From assembly GCA_028285445.1 (NCBI GenBank), contig JANQPQ010000036.1, forward strand, positions 40,219 to 104,218: a DNA stretch of 64,000 nt, given 5' to 3'. The translations under genes and the position numbers were made by a program. The notes beneath the pieces are model-generated. The model saw only the letters and a list, made by a program, of their open reading frames with translations, was not told the DNA's origin and did not search any database. Positions 54,160-62,662 of the stretch are shown here, piece after piece (position 1 is the stretch's first letter; the number at the start of each line of letters is the position of its first letter). The stretch is from Cyclobacteriaceae bacterium (lineage in GTDB: Bacteria; Bacteroidota; Bacteroidia; Cytophagales; Cyclobacteriaceae).

Positions 54160-54192
54160 GGATAATAGCAATAACTATCTAAATACAGTCTT

Positions 54193-55026
54193 ATGTTTTC
54201 ACTTTTCGAATTTCTTCAGCACGCAACGGTTAAAGTAGAATGCACTTTAAATGACGGAAATACATCTTTGGGGACTGGGTTCTTTTATCAATTCACTTTT
54301 GACGATGGAACGAGTAGTACAGTAATCATAACTAACAAGCATGTGGTTGACGATTCACACACTGGAGCATTTAAAATAACTGCACTTGACGGGAGTGGAA
54401 AACCCAACTATAAAGATCAGACAATTGTTACAATTGCTGATTTCGAAAACGGGTGGGTAATGCACCCTGATGACAACATCGATTTGTGCTTGTTCCCGAT
54501 GAGTCGAGTTCTCTCAGAAATGGATAAAAAGGGCAAGAAACCATGCTTTGCTCCAATACGGGCTAGTGAAATGCCGGAATTTGATAATATGGAGATTTAC
54601 AAACCCACCGAAGAAATTCATATGGTAGGATATCCTAGTGGATTAGGTGATGAAGAGAATAATCTACCATTGATACGAAAAGGGATCACAGCAACTCCAT
54701 TTTATATTGACCATAATGGAGAGACTGAATTTTTAATTGATTGTGCATGCTTTCCAGGTTCTAGTGGCTCTCCTGTTCTCATAGTAAATGAAGGTAGTTA
54801 TTCTCTTCATAAACAACCCTTACAAGCCGGAAATAGAATGGTTCTACTTGGAGTTCTTTATGCAGGGCCTGAATATGATGCAGAAGGCCAAATTCAAAAG
54901 TTCAAAGTACCCACTAACACGGTTTTTTCAACCAGTATTCCCATGAATTTAGGTTACTGTATACAATCAAAAAGAATATTGGATTTTACCCCAATACTGG
55001 AGACATTGAAAGCAAGTGAAAGTTGA
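54193..55026 (+). CDS. Trypsin-like serine protease
   Basis: 277 residues with a chymotrypsin-fold triad in order: His50 (ITNKHVV), Asp97 (NIDLCLF) and Ser191 (PGSSGSPV). The N-terminal GTGFFYQF matches the usual first strand. It lacks a signal peptide and PDZ domain, so it differs from DegP/HtrA and is expected to act in the cytoplasm. Cytoplasmic trypsin-like proteases occur as effectors or activators in several bacterial immune systems. Its place behind the DUF5343-HEPN pair in a repeat-rich island suggests a role in the same system. It could instead be an independent housekeeping protease. Confidence 0.88.
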   Translation: MFSLFEFLQHATVKVECTLNDGNTSLGTGFFYQFTFDDGTSSTVIITNKHVVDDSHTGAFKITALDGSGKPNYKDQTIVTIADFENGWVMHPDDNIDLCLFPMSRVLSEMDKKGKKPCFAPIRASEMPEFDNMEIYKPTEEIHMVGYPSGLGDEENNLPLIRKGITATPFYIDHNGETEFLIDCACFPGSSGSPVLIVNEGSYSLHKQPLQAGNRMVLLGVLYAGPEYDAEGQIQKFKVPTNTVFSTSIPMNLGYCIQSKRILDFTPILETLKASES

Positions 55027-55054
55027 GATATACTTAAAGGCTGGCCTGTCCAAC

Positions 55055-55115
55055 CCCTCTGTTGGCGCGGATTTGCAATCCGTGCCTCTTGAGCAGAGGG
55101 ATTTGTAATCCCTTT
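55055..55115. repeat. REP-like palindrome doublet
   Basis: Two related hairpins stand side by side: a 9-bp stem around TGC (55065-55085, core CGGATT/AATCCG) and a 9-bp stem around TGT (55095-55115, core GGGATT/AATCCC). CCCTCTG (55055-55061) can also pair with CAGAGGG (55094-55100), enclosing the first hairpin. This resembles REP elements mobilised by RAYT-type transposases in Bacteroidota. No transposase is present in the window. Confidence 0.6.
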
Positions 55116-55218
55116 AAACAACTGGATTTTAGACTACATTATCATTTCATGGCAACAAGATCCCTCGGCAAGGGTTTAGGGGCTCGGGACGACAAAATAG
55201 GGACGAGTGAGAGTGGAT

Positions 55219-55252
55219 AAAAAAAATACTCCTAAGCGAACTCAGGAGTATT
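55219..55252 (-). terminator. Terminator of the tRNA-Ser gene
   Basis: AATACTCCT (55225-55233) and AGGAGTATT (55244-55252) form a perfect 9-bp stem. On the minus strand it is followed by a T-run (complement of the A-run 55219-55226), 10 nt after the tRNA 3' end. Confidence 0.85.
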
Positions 55253-55261
55253 CTAACCTTG

Positions 55262-55346
55262 CAGAGGGTGAGGGATTCGAACCCCCGGTACCTCGCGGTA
55301 CAACGGTTTTCAAGACCGCCGCGTTCGACCACTCCGCCAACCCTCT
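55262..55346 (-). tRNA. tRNA-Ser (anticodon TGA)
   Basis: The minus strand folds into a class II tRNA. The acceptor is AGAGGGT/ACCCTCT with discriminator G, the anticodon loop is CTTGAAA (anticodon TGA, reading UCA), the long variable arm is GTACC-GCGA-GGTAC and the T-loop is TTCGAAT. CCA is not encoded. It is the right-hand boundary of the accessory segment, a common integration-site class. Confidence 0.93.
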
Positions 55347-55457
55347 TCGTGCATTTGTGGCCGTTTTTCCAACGGGAGAGCAAAAGTAATCTGAAATATT
55401 TTTCAAATCAAATAATTTGTAGCACTTTGGATTTCACACTTACAACCTCCAATTCTC

Positions 55458-55784
55458 ATGGATACCAGCTTCTTTGAAGACGTCTACGAAGTAGCAAAAC
55501 TGGTCCCCAAAGGCCGCGTTACCAGCTATGGCGCCATCGCCAATTACCTAGGCCTGAAGAGCAGTGCCCGCATGGTAGGCTGGGCCATGAATGGTGCCGG
55601 AGCTTATCCGGATGTGCCCGCACACCGGGTGGTAAACAGAAATGGACTATTAACCGGCAAGCACCATTTTCAAACTCCGACCAGAATGCAAGAGCTACTG
55701 GAAGCCGACGGGGTGAAAGTAGTAAAAGACAAAGTGCAGGATTTCAATAAAATATTCTGGGACCCTGCTACCGAGCTACTCTGA
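55458..55784 (+). CDS. Alkyltransferase-like protein (ATL) of the MGMT family
   Basis: 108 residues containing only the DNA-binding domain of O6-methylguanine methyltransferases (FFEDVYEVAKLVPKGRVTSYGAIANYLG). The active-site motif PCHRV is PAHRV here (Ala55), so it cannot accept an alkyl group. ATL proteins bind O6-alkylguanine and flag it for nucleotide excision repair. The 3' end overlaps the convergent symporter gene by 9 nt. Confidence 0.9.
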   Translation: MDTSFFEDVYEVAKLVPKGRVTSYGAIANYLGLKSSARMVGWAMNGAGAYPDVPAHRVVNRNGLLTGKHHFQTPTRMQELLEADGVKVVKDKVQDFNKIFWDPATELL

Positions 55785-57248
55785 AGTAATAGCAGTCTCT
55801 GTCTCACTTTCCTTACGACTGATAATCCACAGTCCCATGAAAGTGAAGAAACCGTTTACAATCAGAATCTCAAAACCGAATTGGTAACCACCAAATAAAG
55901 TCTGTGAGCTGATATTTAATATGTAGGAAAGAATGGGGCTTAGCACACACACTACAGGTACCAGGTTGTCTTTCACTTTCAGCTTGGAAAACAAGCCAAA
56001 AGAATAAAGACCAAGCAACGGCCCATAAGTATAACCGGCGGCAGTAAACACGGCAGCAATCACACTTTGATCATTGATAGCCCTGAAAATAAGTATGGTG
56101 GCAAAGAGGATTAGCGAGAACATAAGGTGAACTCTGAAGCGGGTACTCTTGCCATTCCCTTCTTCGTCATTAACATCAAAATTGAGGAAATCAACGCAAA
56201 ATGAAGTAGTTAACGCTGTTAAGGCGGAATCGGCACTGGAATAAGCCGCGGCTGTAAGCCCCAGCAGGAAAGTTATTCCTGCCAACAGCGAAAAGTGATT
56301 GAGTGACAGCATGGGGAAGAGGTCATCTGACCTCTCCGGTAATGCTATACCATTCTTGTTAGCATATATGTAGAGCAGTGCACCAAGTCCAAGGAATACA
56401 ATCTTCACCAATACCAACACCGCCGTAAACCAGTACATGTTCTTCTGGGCGTCCTCAATATTTCTACAAGTGAGGTTCTTTTGCATCATATCCTGATCGA
56501 GGCCCGTCATCACTATCGCTATAAAAGCTCCAGAGAAGAACTGCTTGAAAAAATTCTGACTGTCGTTCCAATCCCAAAACCAAATCTTGGAATACTCACT
56601 TTCCTGGATGGCCCCTACCAAACCTCCAACAGATAGATTCAAGTCTTTGCCAATGAGATAGATGGAGGTACCCACAGCAATCAACATAAATAAAGTTTGC
56701 AGCGTGTCGGTCCACACAATGGTTTTGATACCACCACGGAAAGTGTAAACCCAGATCAGGGCAATAGTTATTAGTACTGAAACCCAAAATGGAATACCCC
56801 AGGCATCAAAGAGTGCCAGCTGCAAAACTCCAGCCACCAGGAAAAGCCTGAATGAAGCACCAATTACTCTCGATAACAGAAAGAAAAATGCTCCTGTTTT
56901 ATAAGACCAGAAACCAAAACGGCGTTCCAAATAGGAATAGATTGAGACGAGGTTTAGTCGGTAGTAAAGCGGTAGGAGAACTGTGGCGATTACAGTATAG
57001 CCAAGTATGTAACCTAACACTACCTGGAAATAGGAGAACTGACTAGCCCCTACCCAACCCGGAACCGAGATAAAGGTTACCCCTGAGAGCGTAGCGCCAA
57101 TCATTCCAAATGCCACCAAGTACCAGGGCGATTGACGATTAGCAGTGAAAAATGTCTTTGAATCTCCCCTACCTGCCGTAAGATGAGAAATGGCGATCAG
57201 CAGCAGGAAGTACCCAAGAATAATCCCGATTACCAAAAATTGATTCAT
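55776..57248 (-). CDS. Sodium:solute symporter (SSS family)
   Basis: 490 residues and about thirteen membrane segments. The N terminus (VAFGMIGATLSGVTFISVPGWVG) and the segment LLGLTAAAYSSADSALTALTTSFCVDFL are SSS-family signatures with the Na+-site residues Ala/Ser/Ser/Thr. The substrate (sugar, amino acid or similar) cannot be assigned. It is divergent from clpS. Confidence 0.92.
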   Translation of the reverse strand: MNQFLVIGIILGYFLLLIAISHLTAGRGDSKTFFTANRQSPWYLVAFGMIGATLSGVTFISVPGWVGASQFSYFQVVLGYILGYTVIATVLLPLYYRLNLVSIYSYLERRFGFWSYKTGAFFFLLSRVIGASFRLFLVAGVLQLALFDAWGIPFWVSVLITIALIWVYTFRGGIKTIVWTDTLQTLFMLIAVGTSIYLIGKDLNLSVGGLVGAIQESEYSKIWFWDWNDSQNFFKQFFSGAFIAIVMTGLDQDMMQKNLTCRNIEDAQKNMYWFTAVLVLVKIVFLGLGALLYIYANKNGIALPERSDDLFPMLSLNHFSLLAGITFLLGLTAAAYSSADSALTALTTSFCVDFLNFDVNDEEGNGKSTRFRVHLMFSLILFATILIFRAINDQSVIAAVFTAAGYTYGPLLGLYSFGLFSKLKVKDNLVPVVCVLSPILSYILNISSQTLFGGYQFGFEILIVNGFFTFMGLWIISRKESETETAITSE

Positions 57249-57285
57249 AACTCCTCCTCTGCGCGATATTACTTTATTTTTTTAT

Positions 57286-57293
57286 TAGTTTTG
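57286..57293 (+). promoter_or_regulatory. -7 element upstream of clpS
   Basis: TAGTTTTG is an exact TAnnTTTG match 19 nt before the clpS ATG. No -33 TTG is apparent. Confidence 0.4.
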
Positions 57294-57312
57294 CCATGTA
57301 ATCGAGAGTAAG

Positions 57313-57597
57313 ATGATAGAATTCTCTTATCAGCACGAACAACTTGAAGAACTTTTAGAAGAGGTTCAAACCGAAGACCAGAAAGACCTGGTTGTATTCA
57401 ATGATGACGTTAATACTTTCGATCATGTCATCAATACCTTAATGAAGGTATGCAGACACTCTCCTGAACAAGCCGAGCAATGCACCTGGATCATCCACTA
57501 CAAGGGCAAATGTTCAGTTAAGAAAGGTAGCTTCATTGAGCTTAAGCCGATGAAGGAAGCCATCGTTGATGCCGGCATCAATGCTGCCGTAGTTTAG
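57313..57597 (+). CDS. clpS: ClpS adaptor protein
   Basis: 94 residues, normal ClpS size. The N-degron pocket region is recognisable in LVVFNDDVNTFDHVINTLMKVCRHSPEQAEQCTWIIHYKGKCSVKKG. ClpS hands N-end-rule substrates to the Clp ATPase, here presumably the ClpC at 25670 since no ClpA is seen. It is followed 8 nt later by recR. Confidence 0.95.
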   Translation: MIEFSYQHEQLEELLEEVQTEDQKDLVVFNDDVNTFDHVINTLMKVCRHSPEQAEQCTWIIHYKGKCSVKKGSFIELKPMKEAIVDAGINAAVV

Positions 57598-57605
57598 GCC
57601 CTCCT

Positions 57606-58211
57606 ATGCAATATCCCTCGAAATTAATAGAGGACGCAGTTACAGAGATCTCCAAACTTCCTGGTATTGGAAAAAAGACCGCGCTTCGTTTAGCGCTACA
57701 TCTGCTTAAGGAAAAGCCACAGAAGACAATCGACCTAGCGCAAGCCCTGTCTGATCTTCGTGAGAAAACTGAATATTGTCCGACTTGCCATATGATTTTT
57801 GATGGGGACGATTGTATGTGTCAGAGCCATCGAAAAGACCGAACTATAATCTGCGTAGTTGAAGATACGCCTGATGTACTGGCCATCGAAAACACAGCAC
57901 AGTATCAGGGTGTGTATCATGTGCTTGGAGGCATCATATCTCCAGTTGATGGCATCGGACCGGGTGACCTTAACATTGAATCTCTCATTAATCGGGTTAA
58001 GGCTGATGGAGAAGTGAAAGAAGTGATATTGGCACTAAGCCCTACCATGGAAGGCGACACAACTACTTTCTATATTACCAAACGACTGAAAGATTTGAAT
58101 GTGAAGGTGAGCACCATTGCCCGGGGTGTGCCAATTGGTGGGGAACTAGAGTATACTGACGAAATAACCCTGGGGCGAAGTATTGCCAACAGGGTATCGT
58201 ATGAAGTCTAA
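57606..58211 (+). CDS. recR: Recombination protein RecR
   Basis: 201 residues, standard length. A helix-hairpin-helix lies at the N terminus (ISKLPGIGKKTALRLALHLL), followed by a cysteine zinc motif (YCPTCHMIFDGDDCMCQ) and a Toprim domain (IICVVEDTPDVLAIENT). It acts with RecF/RecO in gap repair. It probably shares a transcript with clpS. Confidence 0.96.
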   Translation: MQYPSKLIEDAVTEISKLPGIGKKTALRLALHLLKEKPQKTIDLAQALSDLREKTEYCPTCHMIFDGDDCMCQSHRKDRTIICVVEDTPDVLAIENTAQYQGVYHVLGGIISPVDGIGPGDLNIESLINRVKADGEVKEVILALSPTMEGDTTTFYITKRLKDLNVKVSTIARGVPIGGELEYTDEITLGRSIANRVSYEV

Positions 58212-58287
58212 AGTCAGCGTTAATTCCCTTCAACAATATCGAAAGCAATATTCAAAAGATAATCTGGTATTGGCCTTGGTAAATCAG

Positions 58288-58295
58288 TATTTTTG
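58288..58295 (+). promoter_or_regulatory. -7 element upstream of the aminotransferase gene
   Basis: TATTTTTG is an exact TAnnTTTG match 23 nt before the ATG at 58319. A TTG at 58270-58272 is slightly too close to be a standard -33 box. Confidence 0.4.
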
Positions 58296-58318
58296 CCGCC
58301 TCTACTAGAGCAAATCAC

Positions 58319-59515
58319 ATGGAGCAACTTTCAAACAGGATCCAATCTTTGGCTGTTTCAGCCACCATTGCCATGACCAAAAAAGCCCGCGAACTACGCG
58401 AGCAAGGTAAAGATATTATCAGTCTTAGTATTGGTGAGCCAGATTTTAAAACTCCTCCGCACATTGCTGACGCCGCCAAAGAGGCTATCAACAGTGGAGA
58501 CTATTTCGGCTATCCCCCGGTGGCGGGCTATTTAGATCTGAGGGAAGCCGTTGCCGAGAAGCTTAAAACACAGAACAACCTCAACTGGTCAGCCAACAAC
58601 ATTGTAGTCTCAACTGGCGCCAAACAGTCTATAGCTAACGTTATGCTGAGTTTGGTAAATCCTGGCGATGAAGTGGTGGTGCTGGCCCCTTATTGGGTCA
58701 CTTATTCTGAAATCGTAAAGCTGGCTGAGGGTGTACCTGTAATACTCAATGGTCAACACGAAAATGATTATAAGCCCACTGCTGAAGAAATTAAAGGGGC
58801 GATTACTCCTAAGACAAAACTCATCATTTACTCGTCGCCCTGCAATCCTACCGGCTCCCTCTATAGCAGACAAGAATTTGAAGAAATAGCAACGGTACTA
58901 AGAGACTTCCCTGATATTCTGGTGGTTGCTGATGAGATTTATGAGCATATCAACTTCGTTGGTGAGCATGTAAGCATGGGCAGCATTGAGGGCATGCACG
59001 ATCGCACCATTACCATAAATGGCATGTCGAAAGCCTTTGCCATGACTGGTTGGAGAATCGGATACATGGCAGCCGCTGATTGGATTGCCAAGGCTTGCGA
59101 CAAGATGCAGGGCCAGTTCACCTCTGGCGCCAGCTCTATTTCCCAACGTGCAGCGTTAGCAGCTTTGAAGGCTGACTTAGCCCCAACCAAAGAAATGACC
59201 GCTGCCTATAAGCATCGTCGAGATGTGGTTTACGATCTAATTGCTGAAATACCGGGAGTCAAAAATTACGTACCGCAAGGGGCATTCTATTTCTTCCCTG
59301 ATTTTAGTTATTACTTCGGAAAGTCGTTTAATGGTAATCCTATCAACGACGCCAACGACTTGGCTATGTACTTACTCGAAGAAGCTGGAGTTTCTACAGT
59401 GACCGGTCAGGCCTTCGGAGCTCCTAGTAATATTAGAATATCTTACGCGGCCAGTGAGGAAGAGCTAAGAGAAGCAATTCGGCGTATCAAAGAAGCACTG
59501 GCTAAATTGCAATAA
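58319..59515 (+). CDS. Class I pyridoxal-phosphate aminotransferase (aspartate type)
   Basis: 398 residues. It carries the fold-type I signatures SIGEPDFKTPPHI, YSSPCNPTGSLYS and the PLP-binding Lys238 in NGMSKAFAMTGWRIGY, all typical of the AspB/AspC-like aspartate aminotransferases. It transfers amino groups between aspartate (or related amino acids) and 2-oxoglutarate. The stop overlaps the ATG of the next gene by 1 nt. Confidence 0.93.
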   Translation: MEQLSNRIQSLAVSATIAMTKKARELREQGKDIISLSIGEPDFKTPPHIADAAKEAINSGDYFGYPPVAGYLDLREAVAEKLKTQNNLNWSANNIVVSTGAKQSIANVMLSLVNPGDEVVVLAPYWVTYSEIVKLAEGVPVILNGQHENDYKPTAEEIKGAITPKTKLIIYSSPCNPTGSLYSRQEFEEIATVLRDFPDILVVADEIYEHINFVGEHVSMGSIEGMHDRTITINGMSKAFAMTGWRIGYMAAADWIAKACDKMQGQFTSGASSISQRAALAALKADLAPTKEMTAAYKHRRDVVYDLIAEIPGVKNYVPQGAFYFFPDFSYYFGKSFNGNPINDANDLAMYLLEEAGVSTVTGQAFGAPSNIRISYAASEEELREAIRRIKEALAKLQ

Positions 59516-60507
59516 TGAGCTACTCCTCAGTTGACGATATATTCTCAGCCTTTGACCAACTTAAAGTGGTGGTTATTGGCGATGTTATGGTTGACTCATA
59601 CATCTGGGGAGACGTCAGTCGAATTTCCCCGGAGGCACCGGTGCCCATAGTCCGAACCCGGAAGCGGGAATTTCGGTTAGGTGGAGCTGCTAATGTGGCC
59701 CTAAATCTTAAGGCCTTAGGAGCGGAACCGATATTGTGCGCAACTGTGGGAGATGATGACGAGGGAGAAAAATTCATTTCAAGATTAGCAGACAGGGGGC
59801 TTTCCGCCGAAGGCATAGTAAAGTGCAATGACCGCGAGACAACGGTAAAGACACGCGTACTTTCCGGTTCACAACACATCCTAAGGGTTGATTCTGAAAG
59901 TGAAGAGTATCTCTCTGCTGAAAGTGAGCAACTTTTGCAAGAAAAGATCGATGCTCTTATTGTAAATAGCCAGGTAGTTGTTTTCGAAGATTACGATAAA
60001 GGCACCATCACTCCAACCATAATTGCAAATACCGTGGCCAGGGCTCAAGAGGCTGGCATCCCAACGGTGGTTGATCCCAAGCTTAGGAACTTCGCCCAGT
60101 ACAAAGGTGTGACCCTATTCAAACCTAACCTAAAGGAATTAAGAGAAGGTTTAAAAATCGATGTCGATATTGAGGATGTTAGTTCCGTTAAATCTGCAGC
60201 CTCCAGTCTACGGGAAAACCTGGGCTGCGCTGGCACCTTAGTAACGCTTTCTGAGAAAGGCGTATATATTGATTTGGAAGATCAGCAGCATCATATTGAC
60301 GCCCACCTAAGGTCTATCTCTGATGTCTCCGGCGCCGGAGATACGGTAGTATCTATTTCAGCGCTCGGATTGGCGCTTAAGCTGTCCCCGAAAATTATTG
60401 CGGCATTGGCCAACCTTGGTGGTGGCCTGGTCTGCGAACATGTGGGTGTAGTGCCAATCGATAAGGAGCAGTTGAAAAAGGAAGCTCTTCAGCATATCGA
60501 GCTTTAA
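59515..60507 (+). CDS. PfkB-family kinase, heptose-7-phosphate kinase domain (RfaE1/HldE-N type)
   Basis: 330 residues matching the kinase half of bifunctional HldE: VVIGDVMVDSYIWGDVSRISPEAPVPIV, FRLGGAANVALNLKALGA and the C-terminal ATP-site motif SDVSGAGDTVVS. The nucleotidyltransferase half is absent, so ADP-heptose synthesis would need a separate partner. It is translationally coupled to the aminotransferase by a 1-nt overlap. Confidence 0.9.
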   Translation: MSYSSVDDIFSAFDQLKVVVIGDVMVDSYIWGDVSRISPEAPVPIVRTRKREFRLGGAANVALNLKALGAEPILCATVGDDDEGEKFISRLADRGLSAEGIVKCNDRETTVKTRVLSGSQHILRVDSESEEYLSAESEQLLQEKIDALIVNSQVVVFEDYDKGTITPTIIANTVARAQEAGIPTVVDPKLRNFAQYKGVTLFKPNLKELREGLKIDVDIEDVSSVKSAASSLRENLGCAGTLVTLSEKGVYIDLEDQQHHIDAHLRSISDVSGAGDTVVSISALGLALKLSPKIIAALANLGGGLVCEHVGVVPIDKEQLKKEALQHIEL

Positions 60508-60601
60508 CAACCCCGATACATAATTCCCAGAGATTGGTACCCTATTACCACGGAGGATTTCACCAGCAGTTGACATTTGCTAAAACTATAGATTTAGCAT
60601 T

Positions 60602-61675
60602 ATGAAGACCCCATTAGTATTTATTTTAACTCTTTTTGTGGTAGTTACCACAGAATATAATCCCTATCGGTTCTCTCCAAAACAAGAGCAGTTTAGTCGC
60701 GATTTTGCTGAGGGCCAACTAGATGCCAGCAAGCAATCTCCAGCGCAAAATGACGGTGATATCATCAGTCAAAAAAGAATTGCCAATTTCGAAGAGCTAA
60801 TTAATTACATTGTGCAAACCGAAGGTCGGGAAAGGGATAGTATCAAGCTAGATCCCGAGCGATACTCTTACTTGCAGCAAGCCAATCTTCACGGCATCAC
60901 CTACCTCAGTGATAGCCTCAAGGTTAATGGCTTTCTGTTGACTCCAAAAGAAAGCGGAAAGTTTCCTGCGATAATCTACAATCGAGGAGGCAGCCTGGGC
61001 TGGGGATCGCTAACTCACTATGTTGCATCAATTGGTCTCGGTGATTTGGCAAGATTATCCGCGTCAGGCTATGTGGTCGTCGCCAGCCAGTACAGAGGCA
61101 ATGGCGGTAGCGAAGGCAAAGAAGAGTATATGGGAGCAGACATCAACGATGTTACAAACCTCATACCGCTGCTAAGCCACATACCTCACGCCGATACATC
61201 CAGAATAGGTATGTTCGGATGGAGTCGGGGTGGTGCCACCACTTTTGCAGCCATGAGGAAAACTAATCGCCTGAAGGCTATTGCGGTTGGCGGACCTGGC
61301 ACCAACCTGGTTGCAGTAGCCCAAGATAGGCCGGAATTAAAGGAATGGTGGTCGGAGTTTATCCCTGGATTTAAAGAAGACTGGGAAGCTGCACTGAAAC
61401 AAAGATCTCCTTATTTCTGGGTTGATGAACTACCCAAGGATGTACCGATGTTGATTATGCACGGCACGGCGGATATCGCGGCCAGAGCCAGGGAAACTTT
61501 AAAGTTTGCTGTTGAGCTCGACAAACATCAGCTCCCGTACAAATTGATAATGTATGAAGGTGATAATCACGCTTTGAGGTTGCACCGGGATGAAATGTTC
61601 AGCGAACTTATCACGTGGTTTAACCGCTTTGTGCGAGACGGCGAAGAAAAGCCAAAAGCGGAACTAGCCAAATAG
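60602..61675 (+). CDS. Secreted alpha/beta hydrolase (S9 prolyl oligopeptidase-like)
   Basis: 357 residues. The short N-terminal hydrophobic stretch (LVFILTLFVVVTTEY) is a signal peptide or anchor. The alpha/beta hydrolase domain has the nucleophile elbow GWSRG, Asp in MHGTADIAARA and His in YEGDNHALRLH. It resembles the catalytic domain of S9 peptidases without the propeller. The substrate is unknown. It stands alone, 94 nt after the kinase gene. Confidence 0.88.
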   Translation: MKTPLVFILTLFVVVTTEYNPYRFSPKQEQFSRDFAEGQLDASKQSPAQNDGDIISQKRIANFEELINYIVQTEGRERDSIKLDPERYSYLQQANLHGITYLSDSLKVNGFLLTPKESGKFPAIIYNRGGSLGWGSLTHYVASIGLGDLARLSASGYVVVASQYRGNGGSEGKEEYMGADINDVTNLIPLLSHIPHADTSRIGMFGWSRGGATTFAAMRKTNRLKAIAVGGPGTNLVAVAQDRPELKEWWSEFIPGFKEDWEAALKQRSPYFWVDELPKDVPMLIMHGTADIAARARETLKFAVELDKHQLPYKLIMYEGDNHALRLHRDEMFSELITWFNRFVRDGEEKPKAELAK

Positions 61676-61732
61676 AAGAGGTGCCTTTAGAACCAATTGT
61701 GCTCAGATGTGACTGTTAGCGCAGAAAATCAG

Positions 61733-61740
61733 TAATTTTG
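61733..61740 (+). promoter_or_regulatory. -7 element upstream of the serine dehydratase gene
   Basis: TAATTTTG is an exact TAnnTTTG match 19 nt before the ATG at 61760. No -33 TTG at standard spacing. Confidence 0.4.
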
Positions 61741-61759
61741 ATGGAAATTACCTACAGGA

Positions 61760-62662
61760 ATGTCTTATCTATTCGATGATTTCAAAGGCTGGAAAACCTA
61801 TTGTGAAGAAGGTAACCTGACCTTGTTTGAGCCTGTTCTTGAATATGAGCAGAAACAAAAAGGGCATGATGAGGGGCAAGTCTGGGAAGTTTTGGGTGCG
61901 GCTTACCAAGTGATGAAGGAGGCGGTTGCTACAGGCCTCTCCGAGGACATGAACTCCCGCTCAGGCATGGTTAATAACGGGGCCAAGAAAGTGTACCAGC
62001 ATGACAAAACGGTTCTTTCTAAGGAATTTCAGACACTAATTTCCAGGGCGCTGGCCGCCAAAGAAGTTAATAGTTGCATGGGTAGAATAGTGGCGGCTCC
62101 CACTGCTGGGGCGTCGGGAATTCTGCCAGGAACCATGGTTACCCTGCAAGAGATCCACGGGTTGGATGATCAGAAAATTTTGGAAGGACTATTGGTTGGA
62201 GCAGGCATTGCCCTGATCATTGAAAAGAAGGCATCATTAGCTGGTGCTGTGGGGGGGTGTCAGGCCGAAACCGGAAGTGCCGCTGCTATGGCCTCCGGAG
62301 CTATTGTCTATTGCCTCGGTGGTAATATCGATCAGGTTTTTAATGGAGTGGCTATAACAATTCAATGTATGTTAGGGCTAGTCTGCGACCCCGTTGCTGG
62401 CCTGGTAGAGGTACCCTGTATTGTGAGAAATGCCAGCGCGGCCGCAATCGCCAACTCTTCAGCACAGATTGCCCTGGCTGATGTAAGTGCGGTGATACCG
62501 GTTGATGAATGTATTGAAGCCATGGGTGAAATAGGCCAGAGCATGGAAACACGTTACAAAGAAACAGCCTTAGGTGGTTTGGCGGCAACAACCACAGGAC
62601 AAAGCATCGCCAAGAAAGTACTGATTCAGGACATCGACATCTTGCCTGATCAAGAAGTCTAA
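61760..62662 (+). CDS. sdaAA: L-serine ammonia-lyase, iron-sulfur-dependent, alpha subunit/domain
   Basis: 300 residues of the serine dehydratase alpha family: SGMVNNGAKKV, RIVAAPTAGASGILPG, GAVGGCQAETGSAAAMASG, LGLVCDPVAGLVEVPCIVRNA. The three Cys in the latter motifs are the expected [4Fe-4S] ligands. It converts L-serine to pyruvate and ammonia. The beta subunit or domain is not in this window. Its last 4 nt overlap the convergent membrane-protein gene (CTAA shared). Confidence 0.95.
   Translation: MSYLFDDFKGWKTYCEEGNLTLFEPVLEYEQKQKGHDEGQVWEVLGAAYQVMKEAVATGLSEDMNSRSGMVNNGAKKVYQHDKTVLSKEFQTLISRALAAKEVNSCMGRIVAAPTAGASGILPGTMVTLQEIHGLDDQKILEGLLVGAGIALIIEKKASLAGAVGGCQAETGSAAAMASGAIVYCLGGNIDQVFNGVAITIQCMLGLVCDPVAGLVEVPCIVRNASAAAIANSSAQIALADVSAVIPVDECIEAMGEIGQSMETRYKETALGGLAATTTGQSIAKKVLIQDIDILPDQEV

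Noticed and set aside
55093..55268. GCAGAGGG repeated at 55093-55100 and 55261-55268 as a possible att duplication of the tRNA end
   Set aside because: Only 8 nt match, the first copy is part of a REP-like stem, and no integrase is present.
55207..55477. Short open frames across the tRNA-Ser gene
   Set aside because: They are by-products of the tRNA sequence and its terminator on the opposite strand.
55458..55784. Active O6-methylguanine-DNA methyltransferase
   Set aside because: The catalytic Cys of PCHRV is replaced by Ala.
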